NCBI RefSeq assembly: GCF_900115695.1
Contig: NZ_FOXK01000001.1
Span: 372,001 to 436,000 of the forward strand
From: Ectopseudomonas toyotomiensis
GTDB lineage: Bacteria; Pseudomonadota; Gammaproteobacteria; Pseudomonadales; Pseudomonadaceae
Direction: 5' to 3'
Length of the DNA: 64,000 bases
Position 1 is the stretch's first letter; every line of letters starts with the position of its first letter. Shown one piece after another: positions 1 through 7,782 of the stretch. The translations under genes and the position numbers were made by a program. The notes beneath the pieces were generated by a model. It did not search any database, was not told the origin of the DNA, and worked only from the letters and a program-made list of their open reading frames with translations.

Positions 1-272
1 GTGCAGGTGTCGCCCTGGATCAGACGCCAACGCGCAACTCCACCCGTGATGCTCGCATCCCCGATGGCGACCGCACCTTCGTCTCTTTCGGCGGCAGCTA
101 CCGCTTCGCATCCGAGCCGAACCTGAGCATCGACGCCGCCTACTCCCACCAGTTCGTCGACAAGGCGCGCCTGCGCACCGTCAACCAGGACCGCCTGGGC
201 GGCGCCCGCATGGATGGTGAGGTGAAAGCTAAGGGTGACGTGTTCAGCCTCTCGGCCACCTACAAATTCTGA
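1..272 (+). CDS. FadL/OmpP1-family outer membrane porin, C-terminal fragment
   Basis: Only the last ~90 residues are inside the window; the gene begins upstream. The reading frame that ends at the TGA at 270-272 gives a run of alternating amphipathic beta-strands with a typical FadL-family C-terminus: a 'SFGGSYRF' strand, a 'DAAYSHQF' strand, and a terminal 'FSLSATYKF' strand ending in Phe as outer membrane barrels do. FadL-type proteins carry long-chain fatty acids or other hydrophobic compounds across the outer membrane. A good hairpin terminator follows at once, so this is the last gene of its transcript. The family call is inference from a partial protein. Confidence 0.75.
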   Translation, partial: AGVALDQTPTRNSTRDARIPDGDRTFVSFGGSYRFASEPNLSIDAAYSHQFVDKARLRTVNQDRLGGARMDGEVKAKGDVFSLSATYKF

Positions 273-283
273 TTTGCAGCGCA

Positions 284-326
284 CGGATACCGGCAGGTCG
301 AGGCTCTGTCGGTATCCGCTTTTTTG
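284..326 (+). terminator. Rho-independent terminator after the FadL-family gene
   Basis: An inverted repeat, CGGATACCG at 284-292 and CGGTATCCG at 310-318, is extended inward by further pairs and followed by a C and six T residues (320-325). It starts 12 nt after the stop codon of the porin gene. Confidence 0.88.
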
Positions 327-458
327 TTCCGGGCGCCCATCACCCAATGCTGCCGTGCCGCACGCACTATTGCCGTTCTCTATCCGGGCCATGCACGCGC
401 CGCTCTGCCAAGAACAGGCAAAACGGTTACACTGCGCCATCGCTGCCCGGAGTGATAC

Positions 459-1748
459 ATGCGCGAAGAACTGATTCAAGGCCTGCTCGATTTCCTCAAC
501 GCCTCGCCGACCCCTTTCCATGCCACCACCAGCCTGGCCATGCGCCTGGAAGCCGCCGGTTATCGTCACCTCGACGAGCGCGCAACCTGGCACACCGAAG
601 CTGGCGGCCGCTATTACGTGACCCGCAACGACTCCTCGATCATCGCCTTCAAGCTTGGCAAGCGCCCGGCCGTGGACGGCGGTATTCGCCTGGTCGGCGC
701 GCATACCGACAGCCCATGCCTGCGCGTCAAGCCAAACCCGGAGCTGCAGCGCCAGGGCTTCTTCCAGCTCGGCGTGGAAGTCTACGGCGGCGCCCTGCTC
801 GCCCCCTGGTTCGACCGCGACCTGTCGCTGGCCGGCCGCGTAACCTACCGCCGCGACGGCAAGGTCGAAAGCCAGCTAATCGACTTCTATCAGCCCATCG
901 CCGTGATTCCCAGCCTGGCCATTCACCTCAACCGTGAGGCCAACCAGGGCTGGGCGATCAACCCGCAGAACGAGCTGCCGCCGATCCTGGCCCAGCTCGC
1001 CAGCAGCGAAACCGCTGATTTCCGCGCCCTGCTCGCCGAACAGCTGGCCATGGAGCACGACTTCAACCCGGACGCGGTGCTGGATTACGAGCTGAGCTTC
1101 TACGACACCCAGAGCGCCGCCATCGTCGGCCTCAACCAGGACTTCATCGCCAGTGCACGCCTGGATAACCTGCTGTCGTGCTACGCCGGCCTACAGGCGC
1201 TGATCGACGCAGACGACGAGGAAACCTGCGTGCTGGTCTGCACCGACCACGAAGAAGTCGGCTCCTGCTCGGCCTGCGGCGCCGACGGCCCCTTCCTCGA
1301 GCAGGTACTGCGCCGCGTGCTGCCAGACGGTGACGCCTTCGTGCGCACCATCCAGCGTTCGCTGCTGGTATCGGCCGACAATGCCCACGGCGTGCACCCG
1401 AACTACGCCGACAAGCACGATGGCAACCACGGTCCCAAGCTCAACGCCGGCCCGGTGATCAAGATCAACAGCAACCAGCGCTACGCCACCAACAGCGAGA
1501 CTGCCGGCTTCTTCCGCCACCTCTGCCTGGAGAACGAAGTGCCGGTGCAGAGCTTCGTGGTGCGCAGCGACATGGCCTGCGGCTCCACCATCGGTCCGAT
1601 CACTGCCAGCCAACTTGGCGTGCGCACGGTCGACATCGGCCTGCCCACCTTCGCCATGCACTCGATTCGCGAGCTGGCCGGCAGCCACGACCTGGAGCAC
1701 CTGGTGAAAGTGCTGACGGCCTTCTATTCCAGCCCTGAACTCCCTTGA
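459..1748 (+). CDS. apeB: M18-family aspartyl aminopeptidase
   Basis: A 429-residue cytosolic dinuclear-metal aminopeptidase that removes N-terminal acidic residues from peptides. The visible M18 metal-site motifs, in order, are '[14 protein letters not shown]' (His/Asp), '[19 protein letters not shown]' (the acidic Glu-Glu pair), '[12 protein letters not shown]' (Asp ligand), and '[14 protein letters not shown]' near the C-terminus (His ligand). The length is full for the family, and the ATG fits the start of the conserved N-terminal helix. It is followed 14 nt later by gmhA on the same strand, so the two may share a transcript. Identification is firm at family level. Confidence 0.93.
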   Translation: MREELIQGLLDFLNASPTPFHATTSLAMRLEAAGYRHLDERATWHTEAGGRYYVTRNDSSIIAFKLGKRPAVDGGIRLVGAHTDSPCLRVKPNPELQRQGFFQLGVEVYGGALLAPWFDRDLSLAGRVTYRRDGKVESQLIDFYQPIAVIPSLAIHLNREANQGWAINPQNELPPILAQLASSETADFRALLAEQLAMEHDFNPDAVLDYELSFYDTQSAAIVGLNQDFIASARLDNLLSCYAGLQALIDADDEETCVLVCTDHEEVGSCSACGADGPFLEQVLRRVLPDGDAFVRTIQRSLLVSADNAHGVHPNYADKHDGNHGPKLNAGPVIKINSNQRYATNSETAGFFRHLCLENEVPVQSFVVRSDMACGSTIGPITASQLGVRTVDIGLPTFAMHSIRELAGSHDLEHLVKVLTAFYSSPELP

Positions 1749-1762
1749 GGTTCTGAGACGCG

Positions 1763-2350
1763 ATGATCGAACATATCCGCAACAGCCTGCAGGAAGCCCA
1801 GCGCGCGCTGGAGGCCTTCCTCGCCAACGAACAGACCTTGAGCAATATCCAGAAAGCCTCCGAGCTGCTGGTCGAGAGTTTCGAACACAAGGGCAAGGCC
1901 TTTTCCTGCGGCAATGGCGGCTCGATGTGCGACGCCATGCACTTCGCCGAGGAGCTGACCGGGCGCTACCGCAAGAACCGTCCGGGCATCGCTGCCGTGT
2001 CGATCAGCGATCCCAGCCATATCAGCTGCGTGGCCAACGACTTCGGCTACGATTTCATCTTCTCGCGCTATATCGAGTCGCATGGCCGCGAAGGTGACGT
2101 GCTGATCGCCATCAGTACCAGCGGCAAGAGCCCCAACGTGGTCAAGGCCGCCGAGGCCGCCAAGACGCTGGGCGTGAAGGTAATCGCCCTGACCGGCAAA
2201 CCCGGCTCACTGCTGGAAAGCCTGGCAGACGTGTGTATCTGCGCCCCGGGCGGCGACTTCGCCGACCGCGTTCAGGAACTGCACATCAAGACCCTGCACA
2301 TCCTCATCGAGCTGATCGAGCGCAAGCTCAGCCCGCAGAACTACGCTTGA
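1763..2350 (+). CDS. gmhA: Phosphoheptose isomerase (SIS domain)
   Basis: A 195-residue protein with a single SIS sugar-isomerase fold that closely follows E. coli GmhA/LpcA from end to end. It converts sedoheptulose 7-phosphate to glycero-manno-heptose 7-phosphate, the first step of ADP-heptose synthesis for the LPS inner core. Visible motifs are '[23 protein letters not shown]' (phosphate loop and catalytic Glu), '[16 protein letters not shown]', '[13 protein letters not shown]', and '[16 protein letters not shown]' with the metal-binding His. Pseudomonas also carries a related SIS protein elsewhere (a DiaA-like one near yraN). The close match to LpcA in the Glu-Glu-Leu-Thr-Gly region favours true GmhA here. 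Confidence 0.85.
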   Translation: MIEHIRNSLQEAQRALEAFLANEQTLSNIQKASELLVESFEHKGKAFSCGNGGSMCDAMHFAEELTGRYRKNRPGIAAVSISDPSHISCVANDFGYDFIFSRYIESHGREGDVLIAISTSGKSPNVVKAAEAAKTLGVKVIALTGKPGSLLESLADVCICAPGGDFADRVQELHIKTLHILIELIERKLSPQNYA

Positions 2351-2359
2351 GCCCAGGCA

Positions 2360-2779
2360 CTAGCGGTCGATCACCTGCCCGCGCATCGGTGCCAGGCGCG
2401 CCAGCAGGCGGTTCTGCGCCGGCGTCGACACACCCTCGGCGTCCATCGCGTCCTGCAGGTGCTCGACCAGGGCGTTGAAATCGCTGGGGGTCAGGCGCAG
2501 GCCCTTGTGGCTCTCCTCCATGCTGTCGCCGGTATAGACGCAGGGGCCGCCGCTCTCGAAGCACAGCTGTTCGATCAGTTTCTCTCGCAGGCGCTCAATG
2601 TCGATGTCGAGAAAGTGCCGGGCGATGCGCGGATCGCGCGCGGAGCCCAGCAGCATGCCTTCGACGATCCGCACGATACCGGGCTCCTCGCCCAGGGCGC
2701 GGTACAGGCCATCGTCACGCGGCGCCTGCTGGGCGCAGGCCGCCAGCAGCAGCGGCAGGCAGAGCATGGCCAGGCGCAT
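2360..2779 (-). CDS. Group 1 truncated hemoglobin-like lipoprotein
   Basis: 139 residues. The N-terminus is a lipoprotein signal with lipobox 'LLAAC' (Cys15), so the mature protein should be anchored in the envelope. The remainder is a group 1 truncated globin: 'LYRALGEEPGIVRIVEGML' (A/B helices), Phe56 in 'ARHF' (position CD1), and 'MEESHKGLRLTPSDFNALVEHLQDAM' with His91 as the expected proximal heme ligand. Truncated hemoglobins bind O2 or NO. An exported, lipid-anchored one is unusual, since most are cytosolic. It starts 2 nt after the stop of the DUF3034 gene and is the last gene of a four-gene minus-strand operon that also encodes a c-di-GMP enzyme and a cupredoxin-like protein. Heme binding is inferred from the motif only. 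Confidence 0.8.
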   Translation of the reverse strand: MRLAMLCLPLLLAACAQQAPRDDGLYRALGEEPGIVRIVEGMLLGSARDPRIARHFLDIDIERLREKLIEQLCFESGGPCVYTGDSMEESHKGLRLTPSDFNALVEHLQDAMDAEGVSTPAQNRLLARLAPMRGQVIDR

Positions 2780-2781
2780 GT

Positions 2782-3633
2782 TCAGAAACTCCCCTGCACG
2801 GACAGGTATACACCGTCCTGGTTGTCCAGCGTGGCGATCTCGCCGAGCCGCGCGTAGGCCAGCACCACAGCCAGGTTCTTGCTCGGGAAGTAGCCGACGA
2901 ACAGATCGGCCCAGTCGCTCTCGCCGGCAAAGCTCAGGTTGTCGGGTTTTTCCCGATACTCGATACCCACTGCCCAGTGCCGATCCAGCAGCACCGCCAC
3001 CGAGCCTTCCTTGAGCCAGGAATGGCGGTCGCGACGGTCGCCGCCGAAGCCCAGCAGGCCCAGTTCGTTGGCCCGGCTGTAGCGCAGGTTGGCGTTGAGC
3101 AGCAGGTTATAGCCGAATGCGCCGCCGAGAATCAGCCGGCTGGCCGCCAGGTAGCCGTCGCTGTCCTCGCGGCGCTGCGCGCCGACCAGGCTGGGCACCA
3201 GGAAGTCGCGCTGACGCTTGTGCTGCAGGCCGAGAGAAATCTGCGGCAGACGGTCGTAGATCAGGTCGCCGGCCAGGCGCAGCTTGAGGCCGAGCACGTC
3301 CTGGCTGAGGCTGTTGTCCGGCAGGCGCAGATCACGCGCCAGGGTGCCGAGGTCGAAGCGCTGGCGCGCGTAGGACAGCTCGATGCGGTTACCGTAAGCC
3401 GCCGCCACGCCGGCCACGTCGAGGCGGTAGTCGCCGGTCTCGACGCGGGTGACGAACACGTCCGCGCCCCATTCGCCGCGCTCTCCGTAACCAGCCAATA
3501 CCGCCCAGGGCATGATCCCGCCGCCGGCGGCGCCCTCCAGGCTGGTGGCACCGCCGGTGACCAGCAGGCGGCCTTCGCCGGCAACTGCCAACTCGCCGCA
3601 CAGGCACAGGCCCAACAGATAAGTGAGTCGCAT
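2782..3633 (-). CDS. DUF3034 family envelope protein
   Basis: 283 residues with an N-terminal signal peptide (to about residue 18, '...GELAVA|GEG'). The rest is rich in alternating strands with Tyr, Arg and Gly and ends in 'GVYLSVQGSF' with a terminal Phe, so it looks like a small outer-membrane beta-barrel. The pattern 'LLVTGGATSLEGAAGGGIMPWAVLAGYG...' near the N-terminus is typical of DUF3034, whose function is unknown. It lies 3 nt downstream of the GGDEF/EAL gene and 2 nt upstream of the truncated-hemoglobin lipoprotein gene, so translation is probably coupled. Barrel topology is inference. Confidence 0.75.
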   Translation of the reverse strand: MRLTYLLGLCLCGELAVAGEGRLLVTGGATSLEGAAGGGIMPWAVLAGYGERGEWGADVFVTRVETGDYRLDVAGVAAAYGNRIELSYARQRFDLGTLARDLRLPDNSLSQDVLGLKLRLAGDLIYDRLPQISLGLQHKRQRDFLVPSLVGAQRREDSDGYLAASRLILGGAFGYNLLLNANLRYSRANELGLLGFGGDRRDRHSWLKEGSVAVLLDRHWAVGIEYREKPDNLSFAGESDWADLFVGYFPSKNLAVVLAYARLGEIATLDNQDGVYLSVQGSF

Positions 3634-3636
3634 GCT

Positions 3637-5976
3637 TCAGTGCACCTTGGCCAGAGGAGAGCGATACGGTTGCGCCAGCCAGGCCTCGAAAGCCTCGGCG
3701 GCCAGCGGTCGACTGATCAGATAGCCCTGTGCGGTATCGCAGTGCCAACGTTGCAAAAGATCCAGGCCGGACGCCAGTTCGACGCCCTCGGCCACCACCT
3801 TCAGGCCCAGGCTGTGGCTCATTTCGATGGTGGAACGAACGATCACCGAGTCCTCACTGTGATCGTCCAGCTCACGGATGAAACTCTGGTCGATCTTCAA
3901 CTCCTGCACCGGCATGCGCTTGAGCTGCGCGAGCGAGGAATAGCCGGTGCCGAAATCGTCCACCGACAGGCCGATGCCGTAGCCGCGCAAGCCGTGCAGT
4001 ACCTGCAACGCGCGCTCGGGGTCGAGCATCACTCCGCTCTCGGTGATTTCGAAGATCAATTGCTCCGGCGCCACCCGGTAGCGTGCCAGCAGTGCGCCAA
4101 CGCGCCCCGGCAGCTCGGCGTCAAGCAGGTCTGTGGTAGAGATGTTCAGTGACAGCTGTACCCAGACGCCGCGCCCGTCCCACTCCTGCAACTGGCGCAT
4201 GGCCTCCTCGATGACCCAGGCAGAGAGTAGCTGGATGCTGCCGGTGTGCTCGGCCAGCGGAATGAATTCACCGGGCGATACCATGCCCAGCTGAGGATGC
4301 TGCCAGCGCAGCAGCGCCTCGGCCTGGCGCACGAGGCCCTCGCGGATATCCAACTTGGGCTGGTAGTGCAGCAGCAACTGGCCCTGCGCGGCGGCGTGGC
4401 GCAGATCGCGGATCAGGCGGATCTGCCGCTGCTGGGCGGCGTCGCGGCCCTGCTGGTAGAGCTGCAGGCGACCGGGTTGCTGGGCGGCGTCCTGCATGGC
4501 GATGCGCGCACGGCGCAGCAGATCGTCCGGCGTGTCACCGTCGGCCGGGTAGGCGGCGATGCCGATACGGCAGTCCAGGGCGACGTCCATGGTGCCGATG
4601 CGCAGCGGCTTGAGCAACAGCTGGTGCAGGCGGTCGGCGCTGGCCACCGCGCTGTCGCCATCGCACTGTTCCAGCAGCAGGAGGAACTCGTCGCCCAGCA
4701 GGGGCGCCAGGCTGTCGCCGGGGCGCAGGGTCGCTTGCAGGCGCCGGGCCAGCTGCTGCAGGGCCAGGTCGCCGCCGCCCTGGCCGCAGCTCTCGTTGAT
4801 CGCGGCGAAGTTGCCCATACCCAGGTACAGCAGCGCGGTGGGTCGCCCGGCGGTGATCGCGCTGCCCAGCCGCTCCAGGGCCAGGGTGCGGTTGGGCAGA
4901 CCGGTCAGCACATCGTGCAGGGCGTTGTGCGCCAGCTGCCGCTCGCGCTCGGCGATGCCGCGCTGCATGTCATTGACCGCCAGCGCAAGCAGGCCAAGCT
5001 CGTCGCTGCGGGCCAGGGCCACCGGCTGTTGATAGTCGCCACGGCCGATGCGCTGGGCGGCAGCGGCCAGATCGCGCACCGGCCGCGACACGCTGCGTGC
5101 CAGCAACAGCGCGCCGACCAGCGAGGCGAGCATGGCCCCCAGGCTGATCAGCAGGATGCGCCGATCCAGCTGTGCGAACGCCGCCTCGGTTTCGCCGAGG
5201 GACTTGTGCAGCAGCGCCTCGACGCGATAGCCGGGGCCGCAGGCCAGTTGCAGATGCTGGCCGAAGTAATGCTCGCTGCCGCCGTCGAGACGCTGCGGCA
5301 TCGCGCCGGCGGCCTTCATCTGCGCTTCCAACAGGGCCTGGGCGCTGGCCGGCAGAGTACTGATCCAGGTCGGCGCCGCACCGTCGCGACTGGCCACCAG
5401 GCTCAGCTCCAGGTGGGTCAGCTCACGCAGTTGCAGGGCGAATTCGCGGTCCACGGCAAAGCCCATCAGCACTCGGGCGATCGGCAGCGGTGCGCTCACT
5501 GTGGCATCCACCAGCAGATATATCTGCCTGCTGATGGGCAGCAGGAACAGCCGCGCCCCGTCGCGTTGTGGCAGCTGCAGCTGGCCGTCGAGACGGACCA
5601 GCGCCTCGGCGTCGATGTCCGGGTCGGTGCTCACCTGCAGGCTGCCGTCCAGCCCCAGCAGGAACACCGCGTCGGCGTTGATGCGCGCGCCCTGGTTGGC
5701 CAGTGCCGAGCGGATGGTCGGCGCATCGCCGCTGGCCACCGCCTCCTTGAAGCCGAAATCGGCCGCCAGTACCTGGGCGGCCTGCTGCAGCTGGTCGCTG
5801 CGCAGCGCCAGCAGTTGCTCGAAGACGAGACTGCCGACGTTCAGCTGCTCCTGCGCCTGGGCGCGCACTGCGGCATCGGTGGCGGCCTTCACCGCGACAT
5901 AGAGGGCGCCGATCACCACCAGCAACAGCAGGATGAGGACGCCGCTGATGCGCGCCTGGAAGCTACTGCGCAGCAT
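3637..5976 (-). CDS. Membrane c-di-GMP phosphodiesterase: sensor-HAMP-GGDEF(degenerate)-EAL
   Basis: 779 residues. TM1 is at about 11-30. A periplasmic sensor domain follows at about 32-272 (it resembles a double-Cache domain), then TM2 at about 273-295, HAMP at about 296-345, GGDEF at about 350-505 and EAL at about 515-765. The GGDEF signature is changed to 'LGDEF' (427-431), so cyclase activity is doubtful. The inhibitory I-site RxxD is intact (RPGD, 418-421) five residues before it. The EAL half keeps its catalytic motifs: 'AEALLRW' (Glu553), 'NIS', 'EITES', 'DDFGTGYSSL', 'KIDQSFI', 'VAEGVE'. The likely activity is c-di-GMP hydrolysis controlled by a periplasmic signal, with the GGDEF domain as a regulator. 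The start overlaps the cupredoxin-like gene by 14 nt. Confidence 0.87.
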   Translation of the reverse strand: MLRSSFQARISGVLILLLLVVIGALYVAVKAATDAAVRAQAQEQLNVGSLVFEQLLALRSDQLQQAAQVLAADFGFKEAVASGDAPTIRSALANQGARINADAVFLLGLDGSLQVSTDPDIDAEALVRLDGQLQLPQRDGARLFLLPISRQIYLLVDATVSAPLPIARVLMGFAVDREFALQLRELTHLELSLVASRDGAAPTWISTLPASAQALLEAQMKAAGAMPQRLDGGSEHYFGQHLQLACGPGYRVEALLHKSLGETEAAFAQLDRRILLISLGAMLASLVGALLLARSVSRPVRDLAAAAQRIGRGDYQQPVALARSDELGLLALAVNDMQRGIAERERQLAHNALHDVLTGLPNRTLALERLGSAITAGRPTALLYLGMGNFAAINESCGQGGGDLALQQLARRLQATLRPGDSLAPLLGDEFLLLLEQCDGDSAVASADRLHQLLLKPLRIGTMDVALDCRIGIAAYPADGDTPDDLLRRARIAMQDAAQQPGRLQLYQQGRDAAQQRQIRLIRDLRHAAAQGQLLLHYQPKLDIREGLVRQAEALLRWQHPQLGMVSPGEFIPLAEHTGSIQLLSAWVIEEAMRQLQEWDGRGVWVQLSLNISTTDLLDAELPGRVGALLARYRVAPEQLIFEITESGVMLDPERALQVLHGLRGYGIGLSVDDFGTGYSSLAQLKRMPVQELKIDQSFIRELDDHSEDSVIVRSTIEMSHSLGLKVVAEGVELASGLDLLQRWHCDTAQGYLISRPLAAEAFEAWLAQPYRSPLAKVH

Positions 5977-6649
5977 CTTCGGCGGCCTTCCTGAAAGCCT
6001 CGCCGAACGTGCTCGGCGCCGGCGGCGCGGGCGGCTCGGCAGGGCCGCTGCTGGCCAGGGTGAACCGCTGGCTCAGCGTCTGCGCCTGCACCTGCAGCTC
6101 GCCGGCGGACTGCGGCAACAATTGCGGATTACCCGGGTGCCAGAGGGTCACGGCGTAGCGACCGGCCGGCAGCCCGGCGATGGTCGCGCGACCGTTCTCG
6201 TCGCTGACGGCGAACCAGGGATCGTCGGTGACATAGATATAGCCAAGCATCCAGTCGTGGATATTGCAGCCCAGCACCACCAGCCCAGGCTTGTCGAACA
6301 GCACCGGCTCGCTCGGCGTACCCTGGTACAGGCGCAGCTCGAAACGCTTGGCCGGCGAAAAGGAGTAGACCTGATGGCGGATATCGTCGCTGTTGGGGAA
6401 GGACACCAGGGTGCCGGTACGAACCGCCAGCACATGGGGCTGGAACTGCTTGTCGCGCTGATCCATGAGCGCCGACGTTGGAGCCTGGGATCCGTCCAGC
6501 GGGCCGTTCAGGCTGATCACCGCATCGGCCAGCGGTTGGCCGGCGGTGTCTAGCAGATCGGCATGCAGCGCAGCGGCATGCGCCGGGCCGGGCAGGACCA
6601 GGGCGGAGAACAGAACGAGGGGGAGCAGGCGGGAATTGCGACCACTCAT
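5963..6649 (-). CDS. Secreted cupredoxin-like protein (methylamine-utilization-protein type)
   Basis: 228 residues from the ATG at 6649, chosen because it gives a clean signal peptide (about residues 1-25, '...GPAHA|A') and has an AAGG-type ribosome site; an ATG at 6703 is also in frame. The middle holds a cupredoxin-like domain with what look like a full set of type 1 copper ligands: His in 'DIRHQVYSF', then Cys, His and Met in 'LGCNIHDWMLGYIY'. A carboxypeptidase-regulatory-like (Ig-type) segment follows ('ISDENGRATIAGLPAGRY'-like pattern), then a Pro-rich tail. Proteins of this type are often annotated as methylamine utilization proteins, but no mau genes are near. It heads the four-gene operon that continues with the GGDEF/EAL gene. 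Confidence 0.75.
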   Translation of the reverse strand: MSGRNSRLLPLVLFSALVLPGPAHAAALHADLLDTAGQPLADAVISLNGPLDGSQAPTSALMDQRDKQFQPHVLAVRTGTLVSFPNSDDIRHQVYSFSPAKRFELRLYQGTPSEPVLFDKPGLVVLGCNIHDWMLGYIYVTDDPWFAVSDENGRATIAGLPAGRYAVTLWHPGNPQLLPQSAGELQVQAQTLSQRFTLASSGPAEPPAPPAPSTFGEAFRKAAEDAAQ

Positions 6650-6787
6650 GCGCGAGCCTTGGCCCGAGCCGGCGGCCGGGGCGTCCACAGGATTACATGC
6701 CATCTTGGCAACCGAGTTTGGCGTACGGAATTAACAGCCTAGCTGGCCGGCGGCGAACCGGCCAGCAGCAATTGGCCAGCAGCGGCG

Positions 6788-7537
6788 CTATGCAGCGCGC
6801 AGACGTTTCGGGGTCAGGCCCATATAGCGGCGCATGGCTGTGGTCAACGCACTCTGGCTGGAGAAACCACATTCCTCGGCGATACGCACCAGCGGCAGAT
6901 TGCTCTCGCGCAGCATGCGCGCGGCGCGGTCGAGGCGGGTCTGGAGCAGGTACTGGTGTGGCGTGAGGCCGACGCTGTCCTTGAACTGGGCGTGGAAGTG
7001 GCTGGGGCTCAGGCACATCTCGTGCGCCAGCTCGGCGACGCTGATACGCCGCGCCAGGTGCTCGCCGATGTAATCATCCAGGCGCTGCAGATCCAGCGCC
7101 CCTTGCGGCTGCCGGCGCTGCTCGCCAAACAGACGCAGGTGCAGAGCACGGAGCAATACGCCGCCGAGAGAACGCGCGAGGATGGAGTCGCTGCCGTAGC
7201 GCTCCAGCTCTGCGCCGGCATAGCTCAGCAGGTGCTGAAAATCGACATCAAGGGCGGGATAACGCGGTGTTTCGAACAGACGGTGGAGCAGCTCCAGGTC
7301 TTCGCTGGGGGTGTCCTGTTCGTCCAGATCGAGAATCAGCATGCGGTTGTCGCCCATGCCGGCGAACTGGTGGGCGGCATCGCCCGGCACCAGGCAGGCG
7401 CGCATACGGCAGACTTCCCCACCGCGGCCGCCGACCTCGAATTCGGCGCGGCCGACCAGGGACATCACCAACTGGTGATGATCATGGGCATGTTCATGGG
7501 CCTGTTCATCCAGGCGGATCACACGGGCTTGCAGCAT
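6788..7537 (-). CDS. AraC-family transcriptional regulator with N-terminal cupin
   Basis: 249 residues. The N-terminal half has a small cupin fold with a His-rich opening ('HEHAHDHHQLVMSL') that can bind a ligand or metal. The C-terminal ~100 residues contain the two AraC helix-turn-helix motifs ('ISVAELAHEMCLSPSHFHAQFKDSVGLTPHQYLLQTRL' and 'LPLVRIAEECGFSSQSALTTAMRRYMGLTPKRLR'). Its target is not known. It is divergent from the gene at 7783 across a 245-nt spacer that carries GGTTGCAC direct repeats, which could be its binding sites. It converges on no partner; an inverted repeat (6742-6766) lies just beyond its stop. Confidence 0.85.
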   Translation of the reverse strand: MLQARVIRLDEQAHEHAHDHHQLVMSLVGRAEFEVGGRGGEVCRMRACLVPGDAAHQFAGMGDNRMLILDLDEQDTPSEDLELLHRLFETPRYPALDVDFQHLLSYAGAELERYGSDSILARSLGGVLLRALHLRLFGEQRRQPQGALDLQRLDDYIGEHLARRISVAELAHEMCLSPSHFHAQFKDSVGLTPHQYLLQTRLDRAARMLRESNLPLVRIAEECGFSSQSALTTAMRRYMGLTPKRLRAA

Positions 7538-7562
7538 CGCAAAAGACTGGCAGCACGAAACA

Positions 7563-7638
7563 AGGGTTGCACTTTACTCCTTTCCAAAGAAAAACGCCGC
7601 AACCACCTATCAGCGAAATGGTTGCACCTATAGCAACC
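7563..7638. promoter_or_regulatory. GGTTGCAC direct repeats in the AraC-gene upstream spacer
   Basis: The spacer between the AraC gene and the gene at 7783 holds GGTTGCACTTTA (about 7565-7576) and GGTTGCACCTAT (7620-7631), 55 nt apart centre to centre. The second overlaps an inverted repeat, GGTTGC...GCAACC (7620-7638). Direct repeats spaced by about five helical turns close to the araC-type start codon are a common autoregulatory arrangement for this family. Function is inference; no promoter could be assigned with confidence. Confidence 0.35.
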
Positions 7639-7782
7639 AACGCACCAATTCGCAGCTCTGGACAGCTTCAGGCCCTATTACCGTGCACCCGATCAATCCC
7701 GCTGAACCGCATTACACAACCTCCGACGAATGGCAGGAGAGTTGCTTCGCTACTCTCGACCGCCCCTGACAAGCGAACCCCG

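Noticed and set aside
4246..5994. A 582-residue open frame antisense to the GGDEF/EAL gene
   Set aside because: Low-complexity Gln/Arg/Ala/Gly composition typical of the complement of a GC-rich coding region; the opposite strand encodes an unmistakable GGDEF/EAL protein.
5963..6649. A methylamine utilization (mau) gene
   Set aside because: Only a general resemblance to proteins with that annotation; no mauA/mauB or related genes occur in the window.
6742..6766. Rho-independent terminator after the AraC gene
   Set aside because: GCTGGCCGG/CCGGCCAGC forms a good stem, but there is no T tract on either strand.
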